Assembly: GCA_027858355.1 (NCBI GenBank)
Contig: JAQICW010000237.1
Span: 1-16,743, forward strand
Direction: 5' to 3'
Length of the DNA: 16,743 nt
Source: Desulfobacula sp.
Lineage (GTDB): Bacteria > Desulfobacterota > Desulfobacteria > Desulfobacterales > Desulfobacteraceae
Shown here: positions 1 through 6,969 of the stretch, in pieces
How the letters are laid out: each line of letters begins with the position of its first letter
Position numbering within the stretch: the stretch's first letter is position 1
Made by a program: the position numbers and the translations under genes
Notes under the pieces: generated by a model
The model's database searches: none
What the model saw: the letters and a program-made list of their open reading frames with translations, nothing else
Told to the model about the DNA's origin: nothing

Positions 1-45
1 GATCAAATTACATATGATTGCATTACATAATAATGTAATTTGATC
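1..45. repeat. 13-bp perfect inverted repeat at the left edge
   Basis: GATCAAATTACAT at 1-13 is the exact reverse complement of ATGTAATTTGATC at 33-45. Within it ATTACAT occurs twice (7-13 and 22-28), and both copies can pair with ATGTAAT at 33-39, so two alternative hairpins are possible. The window starts at the first base of the repeat, so the arms may be longer outside it. There is no T-run directly after either arm, so I do not call it a terminator. It could be an operator or the edge of a repeat element. Confidence 0.5.
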
Positions 46-50
46 ATTAG

Positions 51-79
51 GTCAAGTGCCTGATTTGACGTCCTTTTTT
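51..79 (+). terminator. Possible weak rho-independent terminator of an upstream plus-strand gene
   Basis: GTCAAGT (51-57) pairs with ATTTGAC (63-69) around a 5-base loop, with one G-T pair. Three bases later a run of six T follows (TCCTTTTTTG, 71-80). The stem is short and A/T rich, so this is only a candidate. Any gene it would terminate lies left of the window. Confidence 0.3.
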
Positions 80-83
80 GAAT

Positions 84-110
84 GAATATTGAGAATACTG
101 CTCAATATTC
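84..110. repeat. 10-bp perfect hairpin after the last minus-strand frame
   Basis: GAATATTGAG (84-93) and CTCAATATTC (101-110) form a perfect 10-bp stem with a 7-base loop. It begins immediately beyond the stop codon of the small minus-strand frame ending at 111, the last reading frame of the cluster. On the minus strand it is followed by an A-rich stretch, not a T-run. It may protect the 3' end of the mRNA rather than end transcription. Confidence 0.55.
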
Positions 111-296
111 TTATAAATCAACAATGTTGTTAAATAATAAAGTATTGTAATTATTGATTAATTTAAAATCCAACGGCCTGCTGGGACAATAGCGTTTCTG
201 GTTTTCATCCTCGATAAAAATACCATGGGCTTTTTGGGCCATGGGCAAAAGGATATCTAATCTTCTTCGAAAAACGTTTCCTGGAATTTTCAACAT
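111..296 (-). pseudogene. N-terminal stub of a class III (omega) aminotransferase
   Basis: This 61-codon frame starts with ATG at 296, preceded by AAAGGAAAGTA, a good ribosome-binding site, 27 bp after the BKACE stop. Residues 8-35 (VFRRRLDILLPMAQKAHGIF followed by IEDENQKRY) resemble the start of PLP-dependent class III aminotransferases, where a [VL]FxR...P motif leads into a GIxxxDxxGKRYLD strand. The similarity stops at the Tyr. The expected LDxSGG segment, the PLP-binding domain and the catalytic Lys are absent, so the protein is about one seventh of the usual 420-460 residues. Related enzymes act on 4-aminobutyrate, beta-alanine and similar amines, which would suit this cluster. The match is by eye. 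A genuine small protein cannot be excluded. Confidence 0.45.
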
Positions 297-323
297 TACT
301 TTCCTTTAAAGTTCCTTCTCGAT

Positions 324-1136
324 TTAGATTAAACCAAGAATTTGCCTTGCTTCATCAGGTGTTGCTATTTTTCTACCCAATATGTCACTCACCTGCACAA
401 TGCGCTTTATAAGCTGTTCATTGGAAGCAAGCTCTCCCTTGCAAAAATAAGTGCAATCTTCCAGCCCGACCCGGACATGGCCGCCCATGGCAATGGCATG
501 GGTACACATGGGCAGCTGAAATGCCCCAATCCCGGCCACAGTCCAAGTCGCTCCACAGGGGATGCTGTTTTTTAGATGAACCAGGTTTTCGATTGTTGCC
601 GGGATAGCGCCCTTAAGCCCCATGACAAAATCAAAATGCAAAGGAGACTTTATCAAGTACCGATCCACCAGGTCAAGGGCATTTTGAATCATGCTGATAT
701 CAAAAACTTCGATTTCAGGTTTAATGCCGTGGATTCTCATGCCCTTTGCCAGGGCGCAAATAAGATCAGGACTATTGACATAGGCAGATGAAGGAAAATT
801 GACAGACCCTGTAGTTAAACTGGCCATTTCAGGTTTCAGTGATAATCTTTCACATCGTTTTTCGAACTCCATACCAGCTCTTCCACCTGTGGAAATCTGA
901 ATGATCAGATTTGTTTCCTGTTTCAGTCCTTCCTGGATTTCCTTAAAAATCTGAAAATCGGTTGATGCAGATTCATCAACAGGATTACGGGCATGTACAT
1001 GGATAATGGATGCTCCGGCTTTTTCGCATAAAATTCCTGTTTGAATAATTTCATCAGGTCTTATGGGTACGTTTGGATTGTTTTTTTTTGTTGGGATAGA
1101 GCCGGTTGGTGCAATAGTAATAATTAATTTTTCCAT
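324..1136 (-). CDS. Beta-keto acid cleavage enzyme (BKACE, DUF849 family)
   Basis: This 270-residue protein has the usual family length and a TIM-barrel layout. Enzymes of this family (type member Kce of lysine fermentation) condense a beta-keto acid with acetyl-CoA to give acetoacetate and a new acyl-CoA. The zinc ligands are visible: His46 and His48 in HVHARNP and Glu226 in VGLED, equivalent to Kce His46, His48 and Glu230. Where Kce has Glu14, which binds the substrate amino group, this protein reads TGSIP (11-15), so an amino-substituted substrate like that of Kce is unlikely. The start at 1136 is preceded by AAAAGGCAACC. The gene follows the MoaD-like gene after a 97-bp A/T-rich gap, so it may have its own promoter. 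In the cluster it could feed acetoacetate or an acyl-CoA into the thiolase step. Substrate unknown. Confidence 0.9.
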   Translation of the reverse strand: MEKLIITIAPTGSIPTKKNNPNVPIRPDEIIQTGILCEKAGASIIHVHARNPVDESASTDFQIFKEIQEGLKQETNLIIQISTGGRAGMEFEKRCERLSLKPEMASLTTGSVNFPSSAYVNSPDLICALAKGMRIHGIKPEIEVFDISMIQNALDLVDRYLIKSPLHFDFVMGLKGAIPATIENLVHLKNSIPCGATWTVAGIGAFQLPMCTHAIAMGGHVRVGLEDCTYFCKGELASNEQLIKRIVQVSDILGRKIATPDEARQILGLI

Positions 1137-1233
1137 GGTTGCCTTTTATTAAATTAACTATTTATATATTTAAACAAACAGTGTTATATAGGCAGCGATA
1201 TTAAATATTATAATCTCCGGTTTAGAGCTTATC
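1137..1233 (-). promoter_or_regulatory. A/T-rich spacer, possible internal promoter for BKACE
   Basis: This 97-bp non-coding stretch is the second-widest gap in the minus-strand cluster apart from the one at 7817-8119. On the minus strand it contains TATAAT-like and TTGTTT-like hexamers in very A/T-rich sequence, and it ends in AAAGGCAACC just before the BKACE ATG. No clear hairpin is present. A secondary promoter is possible, but in such base composition chance matches are common. Confidence 0.2.
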
Positions 1234-1470
1234 CTATCCCCCGGCCATAGGAGGAAAGAGGACAACAATGTCATTGGGAGACAGTTTTTTGTCTGATTCG
1301 CTGTACCGGCCATTGACCAGTATGACCCGTTCAACTTTGTCCGGGATTTTCAGAATATTCAGAACCTCCTGAGCCTGCATATTGGTGTGCCAGGGCAGAG
1401 AAAACTCTTTTCCACCAGGGGTGTACTGTTGCAGGGTGGAAAAGAGTTTGATGGTAATATGATCAGGCAA
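1234..1470 (-). CDS. MoaD/ThiS-family small sulfur-carrier protein
   Basis: This 78-residue ubiquitin-fold protein ends in the diagnostic Gly-Gly (PPMAGG-stop). In MoaD and ThiS the C-terminal Gly is adenylated and carries sulfur as a thiocarboxylate. I choose a TTG start at 1470: it has GGAG eight bases upstream, it yields IKLFSTLQQY directly as the first beta strand, and it overlaps the end of the oxidoreductase gene (stop at 1463) by 8 bp, so the two are translationally coupled. The reading frame is open further upstream to 1587, but that part lies inside the oxidoreductase gene and gives no family-like sequence. Stand-alone MoaD-like genes commonly sit next to tungsten aldehyde oxidoreductase genes, where they are thought to supply the dithiolene sulfur of the tungstopterin cofactor. 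That role here is inferred from the neighbour. Confidence 0.85.
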   Translation of the reverse strand: MPDHITIKLFSTLQQYTPGGKEFSLPWHTNMQAQEVLNILKIPDKVERVILVNGRYSESDKKLSPNDIVVLFPPMAGG

Positions 1471-3454
1471 TGCCCAGCTCCGAAAGTTTTTCAGGGGTTG
1501 GTATGCCGTCGTTGGACCAGCCTCTGAGGGCATAGTAATCATCCAGCATATCATCCAGGTGGCAGACAGATCCCTTGGACCCACCATCTGGCAGGGGAAC
1601 TTCTGTCATCCTGGGCGGCAGGGAATCGTCTTTTCTGGTAAAGCCTGCCTTGACCAGGAACTGACGTTCGGCATTTGAGATCCGCTCGCCGGCCCGGGCC
1701 AGTTCTTCCAGGGTATAGTTAGCGCCCGTGGCGGCATTGATCAATTCCAGGATACCCGTTGGAAGCATTTCCAGTTCCGAGTTACCCAGGTTTCTGACGG
1801 AATAGAACACACATAGCCCTGCCGAATCAATGACACAGAAAAAATCCTGCCAGAGTTTGACCAGGTTAGCTTTGCCCTTCCATTCCAGGCGGTCAATGAC
1901 CCTGGGAACCCCTAAGAGCTCAAAATAAGCAGGGTCGCCACGCATGTGGGAGCCGCCAATGGGGGAGGTGGCATAGGCAAGACCCATGCCTTGGGAACCC
2001 CTTGGATCATAGCCGGGGAATTCCTGTTTCTTGGATACCATGGCAAGCTCGGGACGGTTGTATTTTTCTGCCAGGCGATAACTGCCCTGGGCAAGAAGAT
2101 CTCCAAATCCCTGCCTGAATGCAGTCTGTTTTGTCAGCTCCACAAGGGCCGTGGCATCTCCCCATTCAAGGGTACGTCCCACTTGTTTTTCAGTAAGACA
2201 GCCAGTGTCGTAGAGCTCCATGGCGCAGGCAATGGTGGCACCCATGGTTATGGTGTCCATGCCGTATTCATTGCACAGGTAATTGGCCTTGGTCACGGCA
2301 GCTAAATTATCCACCATACAATTGGATCCCATGGCATATATGGTTTCATATTCCGGTCCTTCTCCCTGGCCCTCAAATCCCGGCTCTTCCACTTTGGTCT
2401 TTCGTCCGCAGCCGATGGGGCAGGAAAAGCAGGCCGAGTTTTTGACCAGGTATTTTTCCGTCAGGGTCTCGCCATGAATCTTTTCCCAGTTGTCAAAGGT
2501 ACCCTGCTGCCAGTTCTTGGTGGGCAAAACCCCATAGCTCTGGGTGGCCATGACGGTCACGGCCGTGCCGTGGAGACGTAACGCCGGGGGATTTATTTTG
2601 GCAGCCTTGCGGAAAGCATCTCCCAGTCTTTTAGTGATGGCTTTAAACCCGGCTTCATCAGCCAGGGGAATTTTCTGATTTCCATTGACTACAACGGCCT
2701 TAAGATTCTTGGCTCCCATGACTGCGCCAACACCGGACCGGCCCGCTGCCCGGTCCTTATCGTTCATGATCGAGGCAAAGAGGACGCCATTTTCCCCGGC
2801 CGGACCAATACAGGCCACTTTGGCATTTTCATGGGTTTCAGTCACCAGGGCATCAGTGGTGTCGTGGGTGGTTTTTCCCCAGAGATGACCGGCTTTTTTT
2901 AACTGGGCCGTATTGTTTTCAATGACAAGGTAGACAGGCTTATCTGCCTTTCCTGTAAAGATCACGGCGTCAAATCCGGTCTGCTTAAAGGCAGCAGGAA
3001 ATTTCCCCCCTGAGTTTGAGCAGGTAATGGCGTGAGTCAAGGGGGATTTTGTCATAACCATGTACCGGGCTCCTGTGGGGGCCTTTGTACCGGTCAAGGG
3101 GCCCGTGGCCATGATCAACATATTTTCAGGCGACAAGGGATCGCACAAGGGATCAAGCTCCTGATTCATCAAATAGATACCAAGGCCCCTGCCGCCGATA
3201 TAGTCCCTGGCAACCTTTGGATCCAATTGATCCACAATAATTTCTTCTGTACTCAGATTGACCCTGAGAAGTTTTCCTCTCCATCCATACATAATTTGGT
3301 TTCCTTCGAATTTGGGAATCTCTGCACCTGTTTCCAAAACAAGCTCAGAAGACCAGATTCCGGTGTCACACACAATTGTGTTCCCTGATTTTATCAGGCT
3401 GGCAGCGTTCTCCACACCAACGAGCCTGTCAAGAACATGTTGGGCCCAATTCAT
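1463..3454 (-). CDS. aor: Tungsten-dependent aldehyde:ferredoxin oxidoreductase, with a 54-residue N-terminal extension
   Basis: The enzyme oxidises an aldehyde to the carboxylate and reduces ferredoxin, using a tungsto-bispterin and a [4Fe-4S] cluster. The cluster ligands are visible as CFSCPIGC (Cys342, 345, 349) and the distal Cys548 in DSAGLC. GGRGLGIYL (87-95) and the pterin-site segment GYDPRG (481-486) also fit the family. The canonical start is Met55 (MYGWRGKLLRVNLS) at 3292, which would give 609 residues, the normal length, and has its own AAGGAAACC ribosome site. The frame is open from an ATG at 3454, 11 bp after the dehydratase stop and preceded by TTAGGA, so a 663-residue fusion is likely made. 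The first 54 residues are not part of the family (see the separate entry). The substrate aldehyde is unknown; a C4 aldehyde such as succinic semialdehyde or 4-hydroxybutanal would fit the cluster. Confidence 0.9.
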   Translation of the reverse strand: MNWAQHVLDRLVGVENAASLIKSGNTIVCDTGIWSSELVLETGAEIPKFEGNQIMYGWRGKLLRVNLSTEEIIVDQLDPKVARDYIGGRGLGIYLMNQELDPLCDPLSPENMLIMATGPLTGTKAPTGARYMVMTKSPLTHAITCSNSGGKFPAAFKQTGFDAVIFTGKADKPVYLVIENNTAQLKKAGHLWGKTTHDTTDALVTETHENAKVACIGPAGENGVLFASIMNDKDRAAGRSGVGAVMGAKNLKAVVVNGNQKIPLADEAGFKAITKRLGDAFRKAAKINPPALRLHGTAVTVMATQSYGVLPTKNWQQGTFDNWEKIHGETLTEKYLVKNSACFSCPIGCGRKTKVEEPGFEGQGEGPEYETIYAMGSNCMVDNLAAVTKANYLCNEYGMDTITMGATIACAMELYDTGCLTEKQVGRTLEWGDATALVELTKQTAFRQGFGDLLAQGSYRLAEKYNRPELAMVSKKQEFPGYDPRGSQGMGLAYATSPIGGSHMRGDPAYFELLGVPRVIDRLEWKGKANLVKLWQDFFCVIDSAGLCVFYSVRNLGNSELEMLPTGILELINAATGANYTLEELARAGERISNAERQFLVKAGFTRKDDSLPPRMTEVPLPDGGSKGSVCHLDDMLDDYYALRGWSNDGIPTPEKLSELGIA
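3293..3454 (-). pseudogene. CoA-transferase-like N-terminal remnant fused in frame to the aldehyde oxidoreductase
   Basis: Residues 1-54 of the frame that continues into the oxidoreductase begin MNWAQHVLDRLVGVENAASL and then read IKSG. This lines up without gaps with my memory of the start of clostridial 4-hydroxybutyrate CoA-transferase (AbfT), which begins M-D-W, has D-R at residues 9-10, Ala at 17 and IKSGD at 21-25. The similarity fades after about residue 28. A functional CoA-transferase has about 430 residues with a catalytic Glu far downstream, so this piece is inactive. Its place directly after the dehydratase gene is where a transferase gene would make sense. I infer a deletion that joined the transferase start to the oxidoreductase. 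The comparison is from memory and short. Confidence 0.4.
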
Positions 3455-3465
3455 TAAAAAAATTC

Positions 3466-4932
3466 CTAATCTTCATTCTTTTGACTATTTTTTCCAGTGA
3501 TACCACACAATTTTTTCGCAAAGGCTTGCTTTTCGTCCATATTAACTTGGCGTGATATCATTATCCGCTGGGCCTGGGGTGATCCTGCACCATGCATGGA
3601 TTCTGTCAGGTATCCAATAGCTGCAGTACCAAAACAAATATTCTCAATCAACCTGAGAATCCGTCTTCGGGCTTCAGTGGAAACAGACTCATTGCCTTTA
3701 AAATACTTTTCAAGCCAGTCACCCACCTCGGGAGAATCAAAATCAGCTGCCGAAGGAAGGGTTACCATCAACCCACCAGCAATATCCTGGGCAATTCTGG
3801 CAATTTCGAATGGAAACCGTGTGACATTTTGTTTGCAGACGTTGGCCAGCAAGGTGTTGACAAAATAAGTGCCACTGGGTTCCTTATGACCCTTGGATGC
3901 ACAGGCAACGGAACCGCAATAAAGTGTTTCATTTAAATGATTCATTTCAATTATTTTATCTTTTATATGGGATGCTTTTTCAACTCCATTGTATTCTGCA
4001 ATGGTCTGGGCGGCACCGATCAGGACATCCCCAACCCCGGCCTTGCAAGCATAGCTTTGGCGGTGGTATGATGCAAACTGCTCCACAAGTTGTCCGGCAA
4101 ATTCATATTCCTTATACATGAAGACACGATCCCAAGGGACAAAGACATCATCAAAGACAACCAGGGCTTCATGTCCGCCGAACAGTGAATTTCCGCAATC
4201 AATCTTTCCTTTTTCCAATTTTCTGGTGTCACATGACTGACGGCCCATTATATACGTTATACCAATGACGTCGCTGGGAAGGGCAAAGGAAATGGCAAAC
4301 TCTTTATCTGCTTCACGCATGGCAATGGTTGGCATAATAATAATTTCATGGGAATTGACTGCTCCTGTCTGGTGTGCTTTGGCTCCCCGGACGATAATGC
4401 CCTTTTTTTCTTCCCTGATCACATGCATAAACATGTCTTGATCCGTCTGTTTATGAGGAGGGAGAGACCGATCCCCCTTGGGATCTGTCATGGCTCCATC
4501 ACAGGTCAGATCATTCTCCTGAACATATTCAAGATACTTAAGAAATCTTTTATTGTATTTTGTTCCATGTTTTGTATCGATGTCAAACGTGGTCATTGAA
4601 AGCGCATTAAGAGAATCCATACCCACACAACGCTGGAAACAGCTGCCGGTCATTGATCCCAAAAACCTACCCATGTCCGTCTTTTTCACAAGATCTTCCG
4701 TGCTCTGGTGAATATGGCAGAATCGATTAATTTTTTTCCCGGTGATGTGGGATGTTGCTGTCATGAGATCTTCATGTTTCGGGTTGTGAGCCAGTGCATA
4801 GGTTAATGCAACCGCATTCATTGAAGGACGAATGATGGGATCATCAACCACATTTTCAATTCGTTTTCCAAACATGTATACAACAAGGTTAAGTTTTCTT
4901 AAGCTGTCTTTATATTCGTTTGCTGTCATCAT
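3466..4932 (-). CDS. abfD: 4-Hydroxybutyryl-CoA dehydratase / vinylacetyl-CoA delta-isomerase (AbfD-like)
   Basis: This 488-residue flavin and [4Fe-4S] enzyme converts 4-hydroxybutyryl-CoA to crotonyl-CoA by a ketyl-radical route. It is close in length and along its whole sequence to the Clostridium aminobutyricum enzyme (about 490 residues). Cluster ligands are Cys98 and Cys102 (CFQRC), His290 and Cys296. The proposed catalytic Tyr and Glu correspond to Tyr294 (HRQSY) and Glu444 (TESMHG). MTDPKGDR (148-155) and GAKAHQTG (183-190) are further family signatures. Retention of the iron-sulfur ligands separates it from 4-hydroxyphenylacetate 3-monooxygenases of the same fold. One oddity is that the His-to-Cys spacing is one residue shorter than I recall for AbfD. 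Two consecutive ATG codons (4932, 4929) are possible starts behind a GAGAGA site. It lies 36 bp after the thiolase stop. Confidence 0.9.
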   Translation of the reverse strand: MMTANEYKDSLRKLNLVVYMFGKRIENVVDDPIIRPSMNAVALTYALAHNPKHEDLMTATSHITGKKINRFCHIHQSTEDLVKKTDMGRFLGSMTGSCFQRCVGMDSLNALSMTTFDIDTKHGTKYNKRFLKYLEYVQENDLTCDGAMTDPKGDRSLPPHKQTDQDMFMHVIREEKKGIIVRGAKAHQTGAVNSHEIIIMPTIAMREADKEFAISFALPSDVIGITYIMGRQSCDTRKLEKGKIDCGNSLFGGHEALVVFDDVFVPWDRVFMYKEYEFAGQLVEQFASYHRQSYACKAGVGDVLIGAAQTIAEYNGVEKASHIKDKIIEMNHLNETLYCGSVACASKGHKEPSGTYFVNTLLANVCKQNVTRFPFEIARIAQDIAGGLMVTLPSAADFDSPEVGDWLEKYFKGNESVSTEARRRILRLIENICFGTAAIGYLTESMHGAGSPQAQRIMISRQVNMDEKQAFAKKLCGITGKNSQKNED

Positions 4933-4968
4933 GAGGCTAATCTCTCTTTTTTTCTTTATGGATAAGGA

Positions 4969-6150
4969 TCATAGATTTAATTCAATAACAAGGGACGTTC
5001 CCATTCCACCACCTGCGCAAAGGGTGGCAAGTCCCATTTTTAAATTACGCTTTTTCATTTCGTAAAGAAGCGTGGTGGTGATTCTTGCTCCGGTCGCTCC
5101 CACAGGGTGCCCCAAAGCGATCCCCCCCCCATTCACATTGCAGATATTTCTGTTCACTTCCATGCCGATCTCACAGGCCAGGTACTGGGCAGCAAAGGCT
5201 TCATTAATTTCAATTAATTCCATATCATCCATCTTTAATCCTGCTTTTTTCAATGCTTTTTTGCTTGAAGAAATTGGACCAATTCCCATGAGTTCAGGGG
5301 CTACGCCTGTGGTAGCAGTGGAAATAATTTTTGCCATTATCGGTAATTCAAGCATTTTTGCCTTTTTTTCAGACATAAGAATGATGCCAGAAGATCCGTC
5401 ATTTATTCCGGATGCGTTTGCCGCCGTGACCGTTCCCCCCTGCTTAAAGGCAGGTTTGAGTTTTGAAATTGCTTCCAAACTCATATCCCTGCGAGGATGC
5501 TCATCTGTATCCACAATAGTTGTTTTTTTTCTGTCCTTGACTTCAATGGGAACAATTTCATCCTTAAAACGGCCTTCATCAATGGCCCTAATGGCCTTTG
5601 CATGACTAAGAACTGCAAATTCATCCTGTTGCTCCCGGGTAATATTATATTTTTCAGCAAGGTTTTCAGCAGTAATACCCATTGCTGGTCCAATTCCCAG
5701 ATTTGTCAAAGAATCCCACATGGAATCCCGAACCTCTGAGTGGCCCATTCTTGTTCCCCAGCGCATTTTTTCCATTGTATACTGGGCATTACTCATGCTG
5801 TCTGTTCCACCGGCCATTATGACATCGGCATCATTACATTTTATCTGATAATACCCCATTTGTATTGAAGACATGGAAGAGGTACAATTTCTATGAACCG
5901 TAATGCCGGGAACAGTTTCTGGAATCCCTGCCTTATAAGCTGCCACACGGGCAATATTATTTTCCATATTTGTTTTTTGATAATTGCACCCCCAAATAAC
6001 ATCATCAATCAGGCTAGCATCCAGATCTGCCCGCTTCAATAATTCCTTCATAACCGGGATAGTCAGTTCAAGGGCTGTTAGATTTTTAAATGCACTTCCA
6101 TGCCGACCGACTGCTGTTCGGCAGGCGGCTACTATTACGACTTCGTTCAT
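4969..6150 (-). CDS. Acetyl-CoA C-acetyltransferase (thiolase)
   Basis: This 393-residue thiolase cleaves acetoacetyl-CoA (or a longer 3-ketoacyl-CoA) with CoA. The catalytic residues sit at exactly the numbering of the Zoogloea biosynthetic thiolase: nucleophile Cys89 (HRNCTSS), His348 in GHP and Cys378 in CAGGGMG, with NEAF ahead of them. The length and numbering favour an acetoacetyl-CoA thiolase over a long-chain one, but chain length cannot be fixed by sequence alone. The ATG at 6150 is preceded by AAGGAG at eight bases, a strong site that overlaps the end of the enoyl-CoA hydratase gene (12-bp gap). In the pathway it is the final step giving two acetyl-CoA. Confidence 0.92.
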   Translation of the reverse strand: MNEVVIVAACRTAVGRHGSAFKNLTALELTIPVMKELLKRADLDASLIDDVIWGCNYQKTNMENNIARVAAYKAGIPETVPGITVHRNCTSSMSSIQMGYYQIKCNDADVIMAGGTDSMSNAQYTMEKMRWGTRMGHSEVRDSMWDSLTNLGIGPAMGITAENLAEKYNITREQQDEFAVLSHAKAIRAIDEGRFKDEIVPIEVKDRKKTTIVDTDEHPRRDMSLEAISKLKPAFKQGGTVTAANASGINDGSSGIILMSEKKAKMLELPIMAKIISTATTGVAPELMGIGPISSSKKALKKAGLKMDDMELIEINEAFAAQYLACEIGMEVNRNICNVNGGGIALGHPVGATGARITTTLLYEMKKRNLKMGLATLCAGGGMGTSLVIELNL

Positions 6151-6162
6151 ATGGATAACTCC

Positions 6163-6969
6163 TTATTTTCCGATAAATTTTGGTTTTCTTTTTTCTAAAA
6201 AAGCTTTCATTCCTTCTTTCTGGTCATCTGTTGAAAAAAGATCTGCCCATGCAATGGTTTCAAATAAAGTTCCTGTTCCTATATCCATGTTAAACCCTTT
6301 ATCAATGACCTGCTTTGCAAGCCCCATGGCAACTTTAGGACCGGATGCAATTTTTCCGGCAATTGACCTTGCTTCATCCATAAGGTTTTTATTGCAAATT
6401 TTATTGCAAAGACCATAGTGGAAAGCGGTATCTGCATCAATTATATTTCCCAAAAAAATCATTTCCTTTGCCCTTGCCTGTCCAATTAGTCTTGGTAATC
6501 TCTGGGTTCCACCACCACCCGGGAAAATACCTAATTTTATTTCAGGCATACCCAATTGCGCATCCTCACTGCAAATTCGAATGTCACAGGCTAAGGCCAA
6601 TTCAAGACCTGCTCCCAGTGCATATCCGGCAATCGCTGCGATGACAGGAAAATTCAAATTTTCAATTTTAAGGAAAATGTCATTAAAGCTAAAGGCTCTG
6701 GCCTGTTCCGGTGTAATATCAACCATGTTCTCTATATCTGCGCCTGCCGCAAAAACTTTTTCTCCACCGGAAATGATAAGTGCGCAAATTTCAGTGTCAT
6801 CCTTCAGGTAATCCATGGCAAGGGACAATTCAGATATAAGATCATGATTCAATGCATTAAGGACTTTGGGTCTATTAATAGTAATATTTGCTATCTTGTC
6901 CTTACAGTGAAAAAGGATATATTTAAATTCAGGAACTTGTGCGCCCAATTTATTATTTATGGTAGTCAT
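6163..6969 (-). CDS. Enoyl-CoA hydratase (crotonase), canonical catalytic pair
   Basis: This 268-residue crotonase hydrates a 2-enoyl-CoA such as crotonyl-CoA to 3-hydroxyacyl-CoA. Both catalytic glutamates are present: Glu123 in GAGLELALACD and Glu143 in MPEIKLG, equivalent to rat Glu144 and Glu164. The oxyanion-hole segments are FAAGADI (73-79) and GYALGAG. I place the start at ATG 6969: it has AGGGAAAGGG upstream, overlaps the dehydrogenase stop (6953) by 17 bp and gives a normal N-terminus. The frame is open for 43 more codons, up to an ATG at 7098, but those lie inside the dehydrogenase gene and do not resemble a crotonase. With the dehydrogenase upstream and thiolase downstream, it completes crotonyl-CoA oxidation. 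Confidence 0.92.
   Translation of the reverse strand: MTTINNKLGAQVPEFKYILFHCKDKIANITINRPKVLNALNHDLISELSLAMDYLKDDTEICALIISGGEKVFAAGADIENMVDITPEQARAFSFNDIFLKIENLNFPVIAAIAGYALGAGLELALACDIRICSEDAQLGMPEIKLGIFPGGGGTQRLPRLIGQARAKEMIFLGNIIDADTAFHYGLCNKICNKNLMDEARSIAGKIASGPKVAMGLAKQVIDKGFNMDIGTGTLFETIAWADLFSTDDQKEGMKAFLEKRKPKFIGK

Noticed and set aside
1471..1587. Upstream extension of the MoaD-like frame to an earlier start
   Set aside because: The extra part lies wholly inside the oxidoreductase gene and is not ubiquitin-fold-like; the TTG at 1470 has a proper ribosome site and gives the normal length.
3466..4932. Assignment as 4-hydroxyphenylacetate 3-monooxygenase
   Set aside because: The four Fe-S ligands, the catalytic Tyr and Glu and the MTDPKGDR segment fit the dehydratase; the monooxygenases lack the cluster.
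5072..5605. 177-codon plus-strand open frame opposite the thiolase gene
   Set aside because: It is the antisense shadow of a thiolase with all catalytic residues in place; the plus-strand translation has no family resemblance.
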